Below, piece by piece: positions 18,865-27,381 of a DNA stretch of 64,000 bases. The position numbers and the translations under genes were made by a program. This DNA is from Verrucomicrobiaceae bacterium. Its GTDB lineage: Bacteria; Verrucomicrobiota; Verrucomicrobiia; Verrucomicrobiales; Verrucomicrobiaceae. The notes under the pieces are model-generated. The model worked only from the letters and a program-made list of their open reading frames with translations. It was not told where the DNA came from and did not search any database. How positions within the stretch are numbered: position 1 is the first letter of the stretch; each line of letters begins with the position of its first letter. The DNA lies in contig JABTUN010000002.1 in the NCBI GenBank assembly GCA_015075365.1, positions 558,001 through 622,000 on the forward strand, given 5' to 3'.

Positions 18865-20118
18865 TCACAGCCGCTGGGTCTGGAGCCGGCCTCTGTTCCA
18901 TGCCTCGCCGCCTTTCAAAGACATGAGGGTGAACTGGTAACGCCGCGGCCACAGGACGCAAACCGCCGCCACCAGGGAAAGGTGGAAGTGGGGCATCTCG
19001 ATACGGCCCTGGCCAAAAGGGGTGTATGCGATGAGCGCAAAGACGAGGTAGCCGGCCTTCCCGCCCGTGAGCAAGCTCTTCCCCGCGAGCCACAGCCATG
19101 TCAGGACAAACAGCGCCAGTCCGGGAATGCCCATCTCCATCCAGATGGAGACATATTCATTGTGCGGCGCATAGATCGTTCCGGAGATGCCGGTGCCGTG
19201 ACCAAAAACAGGCTTCTTCATCGTAGCCTCCCATGCGTCGGCCACATCCTTCACGCGCTCGGGGGATTTGAGCTTCTCGAAGTCGAGATTGTAGATGGCC
19301 TCCAGGCGGTCGGCGGTGTTTTTGTCCTTCATGCCGCCCTGCTCCGCGCGGCTTTGCAGCACCGCCATGCCAATGCCGGCCAAAGGTATGGCCACCGCCG
19401 ACACGACAGCCAGGAAACCAAGGTTTCGACGCGCATTGAGCAGGATGTAGGCCGCACACATGAGGCCCAGGATCAGCATGCCGCTGCGGCCGTAGGTCAG
19501 CCCCACGCCGGGGATGGCGACCCCGATCATGAGGCAGTTGAAGCGGAAGTTGGCCGAGAGGGCAAAAACGATGCCCAGCATCTCGCACAGCAGCACGGGA
19601 GGGAAATTGGGATGGCCGTTGAAGCCGGAAAAGCGGCCGGGAATGCTGGTGAAGGTGGCAAGCCCCATCGCCTCATAAATCTCGGAGCCGGTGGTGAGGC
19701 AGATGGCGAGCACGGCGGCCCACAGCAGGGTCTTCTGCCACTTCTCGGTCGAGAGCACGGCGATGATGGCGAGCAGCACGAGCATCATGCGGGCAAGGTC
19801 CATGATGACTTGGTCTTGGAACGACGAATCGAAGCGCCGCAGCACTGCCGCGTCCAGGAAGCGCAGCGCGGGCAGCAGGGCCACCCCCAGCACGGCGAGG
19901 CAGAGCCGCGGACGATTAAAAAGCGACACCACGATGCAGAACAGCACCGAGCCAAAGGTGAAGAGCGCCGGTTTGACGGGCGAAAGGCCCGCGTTGTAGC
20001 TCCCGATCACCGCATCCGACGCCAGCACGCCCAGCATGCTGCCGCACACCCACACCAGCACCCACTCACGAAAGCGGGTCCAGCCGGTGGCCTGGGGCAT
20101 GGGTGCGTACGAATTCAT
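18865..20118 (-). CDS. O-antigen ligase / polymerase family membrane protein (Wzy/WaaL-like)
   Basis: A 417-aa protein with about ten hydrophobic segments. The family signature region is present: LTYGRSGMLILG in the middle, then a long periplasmic loop ending in GHGTGISG and PHNEYVSIWMEMGIPGL. Proteins of this family either polymerise lipid-linked repeat units or ligate them to an acceptor at the periplasmic face; which one cannot be decided here. It is the last gene of a minus-strand run (flippase, double glycosyltransferase, asparagine synthase, this gene), 4 nt after asnB. It is also the first chromosomal gene beyond the island attachment site. Confidence 0.82.
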   Translation of the reverse strand: MNSYAPMPQATGWTRFREWVLVWVCGSMLGVLASDAVIGSYNAGLSPVKPALFTFGSVLFCIVVSLFNRPRLCLAVLGVALLPALRFLDAAVLRRFDSSFQDQVIMDLARMMLVLLAIIAVLSTEKWQKTLLWAAVLAICLTTGSEIYEAMGLATFTSIPGRFSGFNGHPNFPPVLLCEMLGIVFALSANFRFNCLMIGVAIPGVGLTYGRSGMLILGLMCAAYILLNARRNLGFLAVVSAVAIPLAGIGMAVLQSRAEQGGMKDKNTADRLEAIYNLDFEKLKSPERVKDVADAWEATMKKPVFGHGTGISGTIYAPHNEYVSIWMEMGIPGLALFVLTWLWLAGKSLLTGGKAGYLVFALIAYTPFGQGRIEMPHFHLSLVAAVCVLWPRRYQFTLMSLKGGEAWNRGRLQTQRL

Positions 20119-20122
20119 GAAT

Positions 20123-22186
20123 TCAGACGGCGGGCTCCGCGATCAAGCGGGCGGCTTGCGGGAGCTCTTGCTCATGGCTCACCATGCGATGCGAGGAAGC
20201 GTTTGTTCGCCAAGTGGATGCAGCGCGGGGCGTTTCGGAAACACGCTGCGTCTGCTCCGCATGCCAGGCTTGGAACATGAGCACGTCCCAGAGGTAGAAA
20301 TGCCAGTTCCGCGTGCCGCTGAGATGCTCGGCCCATTTTTGACGGATGGGAGCGGCGTGGAAGAAGCCTTCGCGCTTCAGGCGGCTCTCGCTGAGCAGAT
20401 CCTCAGCCCATTCACGCAGCGGACCGCGGAGCCAGACATCAAGCGGGATGCCGAAGCCGCGCTTTGGACGGTCGATGAGCTGCTTCGGCACATGTTTGTA
20501 AAGCGTTTCACGCATGAGCCACTTCCCGCGGCCATCACGGACTTTCATGTGGAAGGGAATGCGCCAGGCGAACTCGACGATGTCGGTATCGAGCAGCGGG
20601 ATGCGGCCTTCGAGGCTCACGCCCATCGCGGCACGGTCCACCTTCGTCAAAATATCGCCCGGCAGGTAGGTCTCCATGTCGAGATGCATCATGCGATGCG
20701 TGAAATCACTCACCCGAGGCCACGATGCGGTGTCGGTGATGGCGGTGACGGGATCTCGACCGTCGATGACAATGTCCTGCGGCTTCTTCCAATGGGACAT
20801 GAGGTTCAAATAGAGCGTCTCCATGCCCGGCGCGGCCACGACCTCGGCCAGTTTGTGCAATTTATCGCCCACCGGGATGTGGCGGAGGCGTTTCGGCAGC
20901 AGTTTGGAGCCAAGACCATTCAACACCTGCGGTGGCAACGCGGTGAGCATGCCAGCAGTCATCTTCTTCATCACCGGCGGCATCCAGGAGAACTTGCTCC
21001 ACAGCTTGCGGCCCACCGAATAGCGTTCGTAGCCGCCGAACAGCTCGTCGCCCGCATCGCCGCTCAGCGCGACGGTGACGTGCTCGCGGGCCATCTTGCA
21101 CACGAGGTAGGTCGGGATCTGCGAGTAGTCGGAAAACGGCTCGTCGTAGAGCGAGGGCAGCAGCGGGATGACATTGAGCGCGTCGCCGCCGCTGACATAC
21201 ATCTCGGTGTGATCGGTGCCGAGATGCTTGGCCACGTCTTTGGCGAACTCGGCCTCGTTGTGCTCCTTTTCGTGAAAACCGATCGTGAACGTGCGCACCG
21301 GCCGCGTGCTCTGCTTCTGCATCATCGCCACGATGAGCGAGGAATCGACGCCGCCACTCAAAAACGCGCCGAGAGGCACATCCGCGATCATGCGCATGCC
21401 GACGGCCTTTTTGAGCAAGGCCTCAAACTCGTCGATGGCCTCCGCATCGGTGCCCGTGAAGGGTTTGTCGAGGCCGCGCTCAACGACTTGAGGCAAACTC
21501 CAATACCCGCCGGGCTGCGGGCGCTCCGCCGGTGAGCGCAGCGAGATCATCGCAGCGGGCGGGAGCTTCTTGAAGCCCTGGTAGATGCACAGCGGGTCGG
21601 GAATGTAGTTGTAGCGCAGCAGCGAGGTCAGCGCCTCGCGATCCACGGAAGCGTTGAAGCCGGGAAAGGGCTTCATGCTCTTCAATTCGGACGCGAAGAC
21701 GAAGGTGTCGCCCACCCAGCCATAGTAGAGCGGCTTTTCGCCGAGGCGGTCGCGCCCGAGATGCAGCACGCGATCCTGCTTGTCCCACACGGCGAAGGCG
21801 AACATGCCGTTGAAGCGCTTCGTGGCCTCGACCACGCCCCATTGGCAAAAGGCGGCGAGCATGATCTCCGTGTCGGAATGGCCGCGCCAGGAGTGCCCGT
21901 GTTTTTCGAGTTCGGCGCGAAGGTCCTGGAAGTTGTAGATCTCGCCATTGAAGACGATGACGAAGCGTCCATCGACACTCGCCATCGGCTGATGACCGAG
22001 CGGCGAGAGATCTAGAATCGAGAGACGACGATGACCGAGTGCGAGACCGACATCCGCATCCACCCACGCGCCCGCATCATCCGGTCCGCGCAGCACGATG
22101 GCATCCGTCATGGCGCTGACGATGCTTTGCATCTCGTGGGCCGCACGAGACTTGGCGGGGGAGAAGAAGCCGGCGATGCCGCACAT
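20123..22186 (-). CDS. asnB: Asparagine synthase, glutamine-hydrolysing
   Basis: A 687-aa class II asparagine synthetase. The mature N-terminal nucleophile Cys2 is present (MCGIAGFF), as are RGPDD and NGEIYNFQ of the glutaminase half and the PPi loop SGGVDSSLI of the synthetase half. It converts aspartate, ATP and glutamine to asparagine, or in polysaccharide clusters may amidate a sugar acid or a related substrate. Its place between glycosyltransferase (2 nt upstream) and O-antigen ligase favours the second role, as often seen in EPS loci. The last 60 residues are longer than usual and unconserved in appearance. Confidence 0.9.
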   Translation of the reverse strand: MCGIAGFFSPAKSRAAHEMQSIVSAMTDAIVLRGPDDAGAWVDADVGLALGHRRLSILDLSPLGHQPMASVDGRFVIVFNGEIYNFQDLRAELEKHGHSWRGHSDTEIMLAAFCQWGVVEATKRFNGMFAFAVWDKQDRVLHLGRDRLGEKPLYYGWVGDTFVFASELKSMKPFPGFNASVDREALTSLLRYNYIPDPLCIYQGFKKLPPAAMISLRSPAERPQPGGYWSLPQVVERGLDKPFTGTDAEAIDEFEALLKKAVGMRMIADVPLGAFLSGGVDSSLIVAMMQKQSTRPVRTFTIGFHEKEHNEAEFAKDVAKHLGTDHTEMYVSGGDALNVIPLLPSLYDEPFSDYSQIPTYLVCKMAREHVTVALSGDAGDELFGGYERYSVGRKLWSKFSWMPPVMKKMTAGMLTALPPQVLNGLGSKLLPKRLRHIPVGDKLHKLAEVVAAPGMETLYLNLMSHWKKPQDIVIDGRDPVTAITDTASWPRVSDFTHRMMHLDMETYLPGDILTKVDRAAMGVSLEGRIPLLDTDIVEFAWRIPFHMKVRDGRGKWLMRETLYKHVPKQLIDRPKRGFGIPLDVWLRGPLREWAEDLLSESRLKREGFFHAAPIRQKWAEHLSGTRNWHFYLWDVLMFQAWHAEQTQRVSETPRAASTWRTNASSHRMVSHEQELPQAARLIAEPAV

Positions 22187-22188
22187 GG

Positions 22189-24426
22189 TCAGTGAGAGGT
22201 AAGAGGTGAGATGTGAGACGTGAGAGGTGTCACTTCAGTCGCTTGTGTCCTTTGAGTCCCTTCTTCGGTGATGAGGCTCTCGAACTGGCTGAGCACGCTC
22301 GTCAGCGAAAAATGCCGCTCAATGCGCTCACGGGCGGCGAGATCCTGAGTGAGACCGTTTTCGAGAATTTCGAGGCAGGCAGTCGCGAGGGCCTGCGGAT
22401 CACGCGGTGGCACGAGGCGACCGGTTTCGCCCATGACCCAGCGGGTGTCGCCGATGTCAGTCGCGACAACGGGCACCGCGCAGGCCATCGCCTCGCCGAC
22501 GACATTCGGAAAGCCTTCGCCAAAAGCCGAGGAGGACACGGCGATGTTCAACGAGGCGGTGAGTCCTGGGAGATCGTGACGTTCACCGAGGACGGTGATG
22601 TAGGGTGGGACATTGAGTTGATCGGTTTCGGCGCCGACGATGATGAAGCGCGTCTCAGGTCGCTTGGCGTGGATGATCTTCGCGGCTTCGATGAAGGTCG
22701 GATAGTCCTTCATCGGCGCGTTGCGGCCGAAACGGCCGATCAGGCCACGCGTGGGCGTGCGCGGCTGCCATTTGGTGACATCAAAGCCATTCGCGATGAG
22801 CTGCGTCTTCACTTTGGCGTAGCCGATGGCCTCGTGCTGCTGCGAGCTGAGCTGGGAGTTGTAGGTGATGCGTTTTGGCAGCCAGGAAAGCCACGCGAGA
22901 GCGCGAATGACCATCGCGGAACCGCGTTTTTCGAGTTTCAGGTCGTAGAGGCTCTGGCGGATGTTCCAGATCATCGGCACCTGCTTGAGGCGCATGAACT
23001 TGGCAATGCTGGCGACGAAACAGCCATGGTACATCCAGCCCATGAGCACGTCCGGCTTCTCGCGACGCACGAGGAGGAAGAGCTTCCACAACGCGGACAG
23101 CGTCGGTTTGCCTGCGGGCATGTCGAGGCTGTGGACGTTCGGAAGACTGGCGGCGTGCTTGCCACCGGCGGTGAGGCTCACGACGACATGCTGGAGCTTC
23201 GTCAACCCGTTCACGAGCTGCGCCAGCATCATCTCCGCGCCGCCGCTGCCAAGGCCGGTGGTGATCCACATCACCTTTTTGCCAAGAAGTCGGCTCGTGC
23301 GTTCGATGAGGCGTTCGATGCTGAATTCGGCGACAATGCGGGAGCGTGTACTGTAGCCATCTCGCTCCGCGAGATGAGCAAAGCGTGGCCGCGCGGGCGA
23401 CACGTTGTCGAATTCGGTAAATTTGTCCGTGGTCGAAGCGCTCAGCTCCTCTCGCGGAGCGAGAGGGCTACTTTGCTTCGCGAATTCGAGCATGCACTTG
23501 GCTAGAGCCTCGTGGTCGCCGGCGGGGAAGATTTGAGCGGGATTGCCGATGATCCACGCGCTGTCGCCGACATCGCTGGCGATGCAGGGCACGCCGCAGG
23601 CCATGGCCTCGCCGATGACGTTGGAGAAGCCTTCTCCGAAGGCGCTGGAGTTCACAAGACAGTCGAAGGTGGCATAGACCGACGGCATGTCGCTCTGCGC
23701 GGGAAGCCAGGTGGCATTTACGCCGAGGGAGGTGGCGAGGTCACGCATTTGCTGCGCGTAGGCTTCATCGCCACTGCCGACGATGACGAAACGGGCGTTT
23801 GGAACAAGCGCAGCGGCTTTGAGGAAGGTCGCGTGGTCCTTCATCGGGCTGAGACGGCCGACGAGGCCGAAGGTGAGCGGATGCTCATGCGGCGAAGGCT
23901 TGAAGCGCTCGGTGTCGATGCCGTTGGGAACGACATGCGTCTTGTGCGCCGGGTAGCCGCGGGCGAGGTAGTAGTCGCGACCGGCCTTGGAGTTGCAGAT
24001 GATGACATCGGCGAAGCGGGCGAGGAGGCAGTTGAGGCGGAAGCTGAGTTTGCCGAGCGTGCCCCAGAGATGCGCGTCGGTCTGCGAGTCGCGCACGCCC
24101 CACACGACACGCGGGAAGCCGCAGAAGGGCTTCAGGAAGAGCGCCATGAGGTTCGATTCGGCGAGGTAGCCGTGGAGAACCTCCGGCTGGACGCTTCGGG
24201 CGGCCTTCACGAGGCGGAAGAAGAAGCCGAGCAGGTCCCAGCGGCTCTTTTTGCCGATGCAGATCGTTTTCACGCCGGCTTCGCGGAGGTTTGATTCAAA
24301 GGGTCCGCCGTAGAAATGCAGCACGGAGACTTCGTGGCCTTCGCGCACGAGTCCGGCGGCGAGGATCGAGAGCTGGCGCTGGGCACCGCCGTGGCCGAGA
24401 TCGCGGATGATGAAGGCGAGCCTCAT
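22189..24426 (-). CDS. Tandem GT4-GT4 glycosyltransferase (two enzymes in one chain)
   Basis: A 745-aa protein with two complete GT4 (GT-B fold) modules. Module 1 begins MRLAFIIRDLGHGGAQRQL and has the EX7E-type site FGEGFSNVIGEAMACGVP. Module 2 begins KVMWITTGLGSGGAEMML and has FGEGFPNVVGEAMACAVP. Each would transfer a sugar from a nucleotide donor to the growing glycan at the inner membrane. I chose ATG 24426 because it overlaps the flippase stop (ATGA); the frame extends 15 codons further without support. An inverted-repeat element encodes about 40 residues between the last helices of module 1. The C-terminus ends in a repeat-derived tail (PLTSHISPLTSH). Confidence 0.88.
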   Translation of the reverse strand: MRLAFIIRDLGHGGAQRQLSILAAGLVREGHEVSVLHFYGGPFESNLREAGVKTICIGKKSRWDLLGFFFRLVKAARSVQPEVLHGYLAESNLMALFLKPFCGFPRVVWGVRDSQTDAHLWGTLGKLSFRLNCLLARFADVIICNSKAGRDYYLARGYPAHKTHVVPNGIDTERFKPSPHEHPLTFGLVGRLSPMKDHATFLKAAALVPNARFVIVGSGDEAYAQQMRDLATSLGVNATWLPAQSDMPSVYATFDCLVNSSAFGEGFSNVIGEAMACGVPCIASDVGDSAWIIGNPAQIFPAGDHEALAKCMLEFAKQSSPLAPREELSASTTDKFTEFDNVSPARPRFAHLAERDGYSTRSRIVAEFSIERLIERTSRLLGKKVMWITTGLGSGGAEMMLAQLVNGLTKLQHVVVSLTAGGKHAASLPNVHSLDMPAGKPTLSALWKLFLLVRREKPDVLMGWMYHGCFVASIAKFMRLKQVPMIWNIRQSLYDLKLEKRGSAMVIRALAWLSWLPKRITYNSQLSSQQHEAIGYAKVKTQLIANGFDVTKWQPRTPTRGLIGRFGRNAPMKDYPTFIEAAKIIHAKRPETRFIIVGAETDQLNVPPYITVLGERHDLPGLTASLNIAVSSSAFGEGFPNVVGEAMACAVPVVATDIGDTRWVMGETGRLVPPRDPQALATACLEILENGLTQDLAARERIERHFSLTSVLSQFESLITEEGTQRTQATEVTPLTSHISPLTSH
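23353..23471. mobile_element. Miniature inverted-repeat element inside the glycosyltransferase gene
   Basis: The ends at 23353-23379 and 23445-23471 are inverted copies of each other, matching at 25 of 27 positions, and each end is itself palindromic around CTCGCTCCGCGAG. The 65-bp centre has no recognisable gene. A direct repeat ACT (23350-23352 and 23470-23472) may be the target duplication; with it, the net insertion is 120 bp, exactly 40 codons, which explains why the host gene stays open. This is the structure of a MITE or a protein-coding palindromic repeat. I did not find a second copy in the window by eye. Confidence 0.7.
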
Positions 24427-25805
24427 TTCGCGGCCTCCTTGCGACGGATGAGCGTGAGGCACCACAGGCACGCGACGATGGAGCTGATGCCATGCACGAG
24501 CGCGGTGGACAGGGCGATGCCGGCCACGCCCATGTTTTGCATGAGCAGCCAGTTGAGGCCCGCATTGCCGAAGAGCGCGGCGAACGAAAAGATCAGCATG
24601 AAGCGCGAGGCCTGCATGGAGACGATGACGCGAGCGGTGACGATGCCGAGGATGTAGAAGGGAATCTGCAGCGCTCCGAAGCGCAGTACATGCGCCACCC
24701 GCAACGTGTCCTCATGGTGGAAGGCACCGCGCTCGAACAGCAGGCCAACGATGGTCGGCGCGAAGACCTCCAGCAGCAAGGCCAGCGGCAGAGCGGCGCT
24801 GGCAATCGCGCTCACGCTGATAAGCAGCCGACGACGCAGCCCCTTCCAGTCGTTGCGCGCCACCTGGTCGGCGAAATACGGGAAGAGAACGTCCGCCAGC
24901 GGCCCGGCACAGACACCCAGAATGATCATGCAAAGCTTTTCCGAGTAGCTGAGCACCGTGACACTGCCCGCGGGCAGCCAGGAGGCCATCGTCTGGTCCA
25001 CCACGGCCGCGCTGGAGAAGGCAAAGCCGCCCACCAAAAAGGGCAGCGCGTTTTGCAACACCTGGCGCACGGACGGTTCCCACTTTCGCAGGCACACGCG
25101 CCACCAGCGGCGCTCGCGGGGAAACTGGCGCGCGATGGTCCAAAGCAGCGCGCAGCATTGCAGCCCGGCCCCCAGGTTGGTTCCAAACAGCAGCGCGTCC
25201 ACCGAAGGGGACTGACGATAAACCAAGATGCAGGCGATGATGGTCAGCGGCACCAGCAGCGGCGCGGCGGCGACCACGAGGAAGCGCTTGTCCGCGCGCA
25301 GCCAGGATCCAAGATGGTAGCTCAGTCCGAAACACAGCAGGAAAGGCAGCAATCGCGGCAGCATCTGCTGCGCGCGCTGGCGGTTGGCCTCTGAAAAGCC
25401 GTGCGCCAGGTGGTCCAGCAGCAAGTGCCCGGCCAGGATGATACCGATACCGATGACCAGCAGCGTGCCGAGGTGGGTCACGGCCACCTGCACACCGAGA
25501 CGATCCGCCCGGCGCACGCCACGCCGGTGCTTCAGTTCGACATACACAGGCAGAAAGGACTCCGGCAGGCCGCCGGCGAGCAGGGTGGCGGCAAAAGACA
25601 TGAAGCCAAAGACCAGCATGAAGGCGTCGATCTCATCCGCCACGCCGAAGGTGGAGGCCACAACTGCGTCCTTCACAAAGGAGACCACCTTGCTGGTAAG
25701 CGTCAGCACAAACACCATCGCCAGCCCTGAGATGAGGGCAGAACCTAGGCCCCGGGCCACAAGAGCGCGGACCGGGGCGGGCAGATGGGCTGAAACTGGA
25801 ATCAT
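24423..25805 (-). CDS. MurJ/MVIN-family lipid-linked oligosaccharide flippase
   Basis: A 460-aa polytopic membrane protein with about 12-14 hydrophobic segments and the MVIN/MurJ start (SKVVSFVKDAVVASTFGVADEIDAFMLVF), together with GLPESFLPVYVEL. MurJ proteins flip lipid II; relatives in EPS clusters carry other lipid-linked sugars, as Wzx does. Since it starts an exopolysaccharide gene run and overlaps the glycosyltransferase start by ATGA, a role in exporting the cluster's repeat unit is more likely than general cell-wall synthesis. Confidence 0.8.
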   Translation of the reverse strand: MIPVSAHLPAPVRALVARGLGSALISGLAMVFVLTLTSKVVSFVKDAVVASTFGVADEIDAFMLVFGFMSFAATLLAGGLPESFLPVYVELKHRRGVRRADRLGVQVAVTHLGTLLVIGIGIILAGHLLLDHLAHGFSEANRQRAQQMLPRLLPFLLCFGLSYHLGSWLRADKRFLVVAAAPLLVPLTIIACILVYRQSPSVDALLFGTNLGAGLQCCALLWTIARQFPRERRWWRVCLRKWEPSVRQVLQNALPFLVGGFAFSSAAVVDQTMASWLPAGSVTVLSYSEKLCMIILGVCAGPLADVLFPYFADQVARNDWKGLRRRLLISVSAIASAALPLALLLEVFAPTIVGLLFERGAFHHEDTLRVAHVLRFGALQIPFYILGIVTARVIVSMQASRFMLIFSFAALFGNAGLNWLLMQNMGVAGIALSTALVHGISSIVACLWCLTLIRRKEAAK

Positions 25806-26074
25806 TCACATAAATTATAAACTCTAGAATATGATTCGGCAAACTTGAGAGCGAACTATTTCCAACTCCCGCCCCTCCAGCTCCCGCCCCCCTGCCCCGC
25901 CCAATCCCTCCACCCGCTTTTCTCACGCTTCCGGGGCAAAACCCATCCCCTGCTTTTGTGGCTGCGTGTGTGGCGCTCCGTGTCTCTCGCAATCACCACG
26001 AAGCACTTCACTGCCACGATGGCGCGAGAAATGGACGCTCACATGGGTTTCCAGCCCCCGCCAGGAGTCCGCGC
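25806..26074. other. Intergenic region, pyrimidine-rich
   Basis: About 270 bp separate the flippase start from the end of the GpgS-like gene. It should hold the EPS operon promoter (minus strand). The plus strand is conspicuously C-rich near 25865-25915 and AT-rich at 25805-25835. I see no gene and no clear promoter. Confidence 0.4.
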
Positions 26075-27298
26075 TCAAACGCGCGTGATGCCAGCGGCGG
26101 CCAGGTCCGCCAGTTCAGGGATTCGCTGCAGCACGCTGCGCACCGGAGGCCGCAGCGCCGGCACCCGCAGGCCCTCCGTCGCGGTGGATTCCAGCAGCCG
26201 ATCCAACGCCTCGCCAAAGGCGTTCACGGCTGCCATCTCCTCCTCCGGATCGTGCTCCAGGCCGTTCATCAGTGCCACATGCTCGTAGCGCGCCAGCCAT
26301 TCTGTCGCACGGATGCGGTAGCGCGCGATGATCAGGCGCAGCATCTCCTCCGCGCTGCGCGGCTCCGACTCCCGCAGCACCTGGAAGGCGAGGCAGCGCG
26401 CCACATCCGCCGCGGCGGTGATCAGGCCGGGTTCCTTCACCCCGGCATGCGCTGCCTTCAGGCTGCGGTGGCGGTGCTCAAAGTGAAAACCCAGGTCCAC
26501 CTGGCACACCTCGGACACCGACAGCCGGTGGAACGACTCCGCCAGCATCGCGATCTCCAGCCCCCAGCCGCCCGGCAGGGAAAAACTCCGTAGCGCCTGC
26601 ATGTCCGCCGCGAACTCCCCGCTCAGCGGATAGCGGAAGCTCTCCATGTGTTCGATCAGCGGCTTCGCCCCCAGCACATCGCGGCAGGCCTGGATCATCG
26701 GAAAGATCAACAGCCGCGTCACCCGTCCGTAGAGCCGTTCGGACACGCGACTGTAATAGCCCTTGGCGTAGCGGTAGCCCATGCGCGGATGCAACAGCGG
26801 ATAAGCCAGCCTCCACAACATGTCCCGGCTGTAATTCAGGATGTCCGTGTCATGGCTGATCACGATGCCGTCAAACCCCTGTGCCTGTAGCGCCAGCACG
26901 CCCATCCAGATGTTCGTCCCCTTCCCTGCCAGGTAGCCCGGCAGCGTGGACTGCTCCAGCCGGTCAAACAGCGGTTTCATCTCCGGGCTGTCATTCCAGA
27001 TGATGCGCGCCGGCTTCCCCCGCAGCGTGCGCCGGCACAACTTCAGCGCCTGCTCGTGCTCCGCCGCGTCCATCGCGTTCATGCTCAGGATCACTTCGCT
27101 GATGTAGCCCACATCCGCCGCGCGCTCCAAAATGCGCGGCAGCGCCGGACGCTCGCACTCCGCGTAGAGCGCCGGCAGCAGCAACGCCACCGGCTTCTCC
27201 GCCGACCATGCACGCAGTTCCTCCTCACGCTCCACCGCGTCCGCGTGGGAGAGATGATGCAGGGTCGGGACACGCCCGTGCTGGTAAAAATCGGCCAT
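26075..27298 (-). CDS. GpgS-like glycosyltransferase (glucosyl-3-phosphoglycerate synthase family)
   Basis: A 407-aa GT-A-fold transferase resembling the GT81/GpgS group. The N-terminus MADFYQHGRVPTLHHL is the family's usual opening, followed by VALLLPALYAECERPALPRIL and the GTNIWMG and ISHDTDILNY segments, the latter holding the metal-binding DxD. GpgS enzymes join glucose from NDP-glucose to 3-phosphoglycerate for glucosylglycerate, a compatible solute; other members use mannose. Acceptor specificity cannot be read from the sequence. It is transcribed in the same direction as the EPS operon, but 270 bp ahead, so it is probably separate. Confidence 0.72.
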   Translation of the reverse strand: MADFYQHGRVPTLHHLSHADAVEREEELRAWSAEKPVALLLPALYAECERPALPRILERAADVGYISEVILSMNAMDAAEHEQALKLCRRTLRGKPARIIWNDSPEMKPLFDRLEQSTLPGYLAGKGTNIWMGVLALQAQGFDGIVISHDTDILNYSRDMLWRLAYPLLHPRMGYRYAKGYYSRVSERLYGRVTRLLIFPMIQACRDVLGAKPLIEHMESFRYPLSGEFAADMQALRSFSLPGGWGLEIAMLAESFHRLSVSEVCQVDLGFHFEHRHRSLKAAHAGVKEPGLITAAADVARCLAFQVLRESEPRSAEEMLRLIIARYRIRATEWLARYEHVALMNGLEHDPEEEMAAVNAFGEALDRLLESTATEGLRVPALRPPVRSVLQRIPELADLAAAGITRV

Positions 27299-27381
27299 TC
27301 GACGCCCTGTTTACCCACAGCATCGCGCCTGCGAAACGATTTTGTCGAAATCTTGGCGCAACTTGGGAAGACTCCAGCAAA

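Noticed and set aside
18847-20280. 477-codon plus-strand frame opposite the O-antigen ligase gene
   Set aside because: Product is His/Gln/Gly-rich low complexity; the minus strand encodes a polytopic membrane protein with the family motif.
20036-21535. Long plus-strand open frame (499 codons) opposite asnB
   Set aside because: It is antisense to a well-recognised asparagine synthase, and its translation is His/Arg/Gly-rich without any domain; typical shadow of a high-GC gene.
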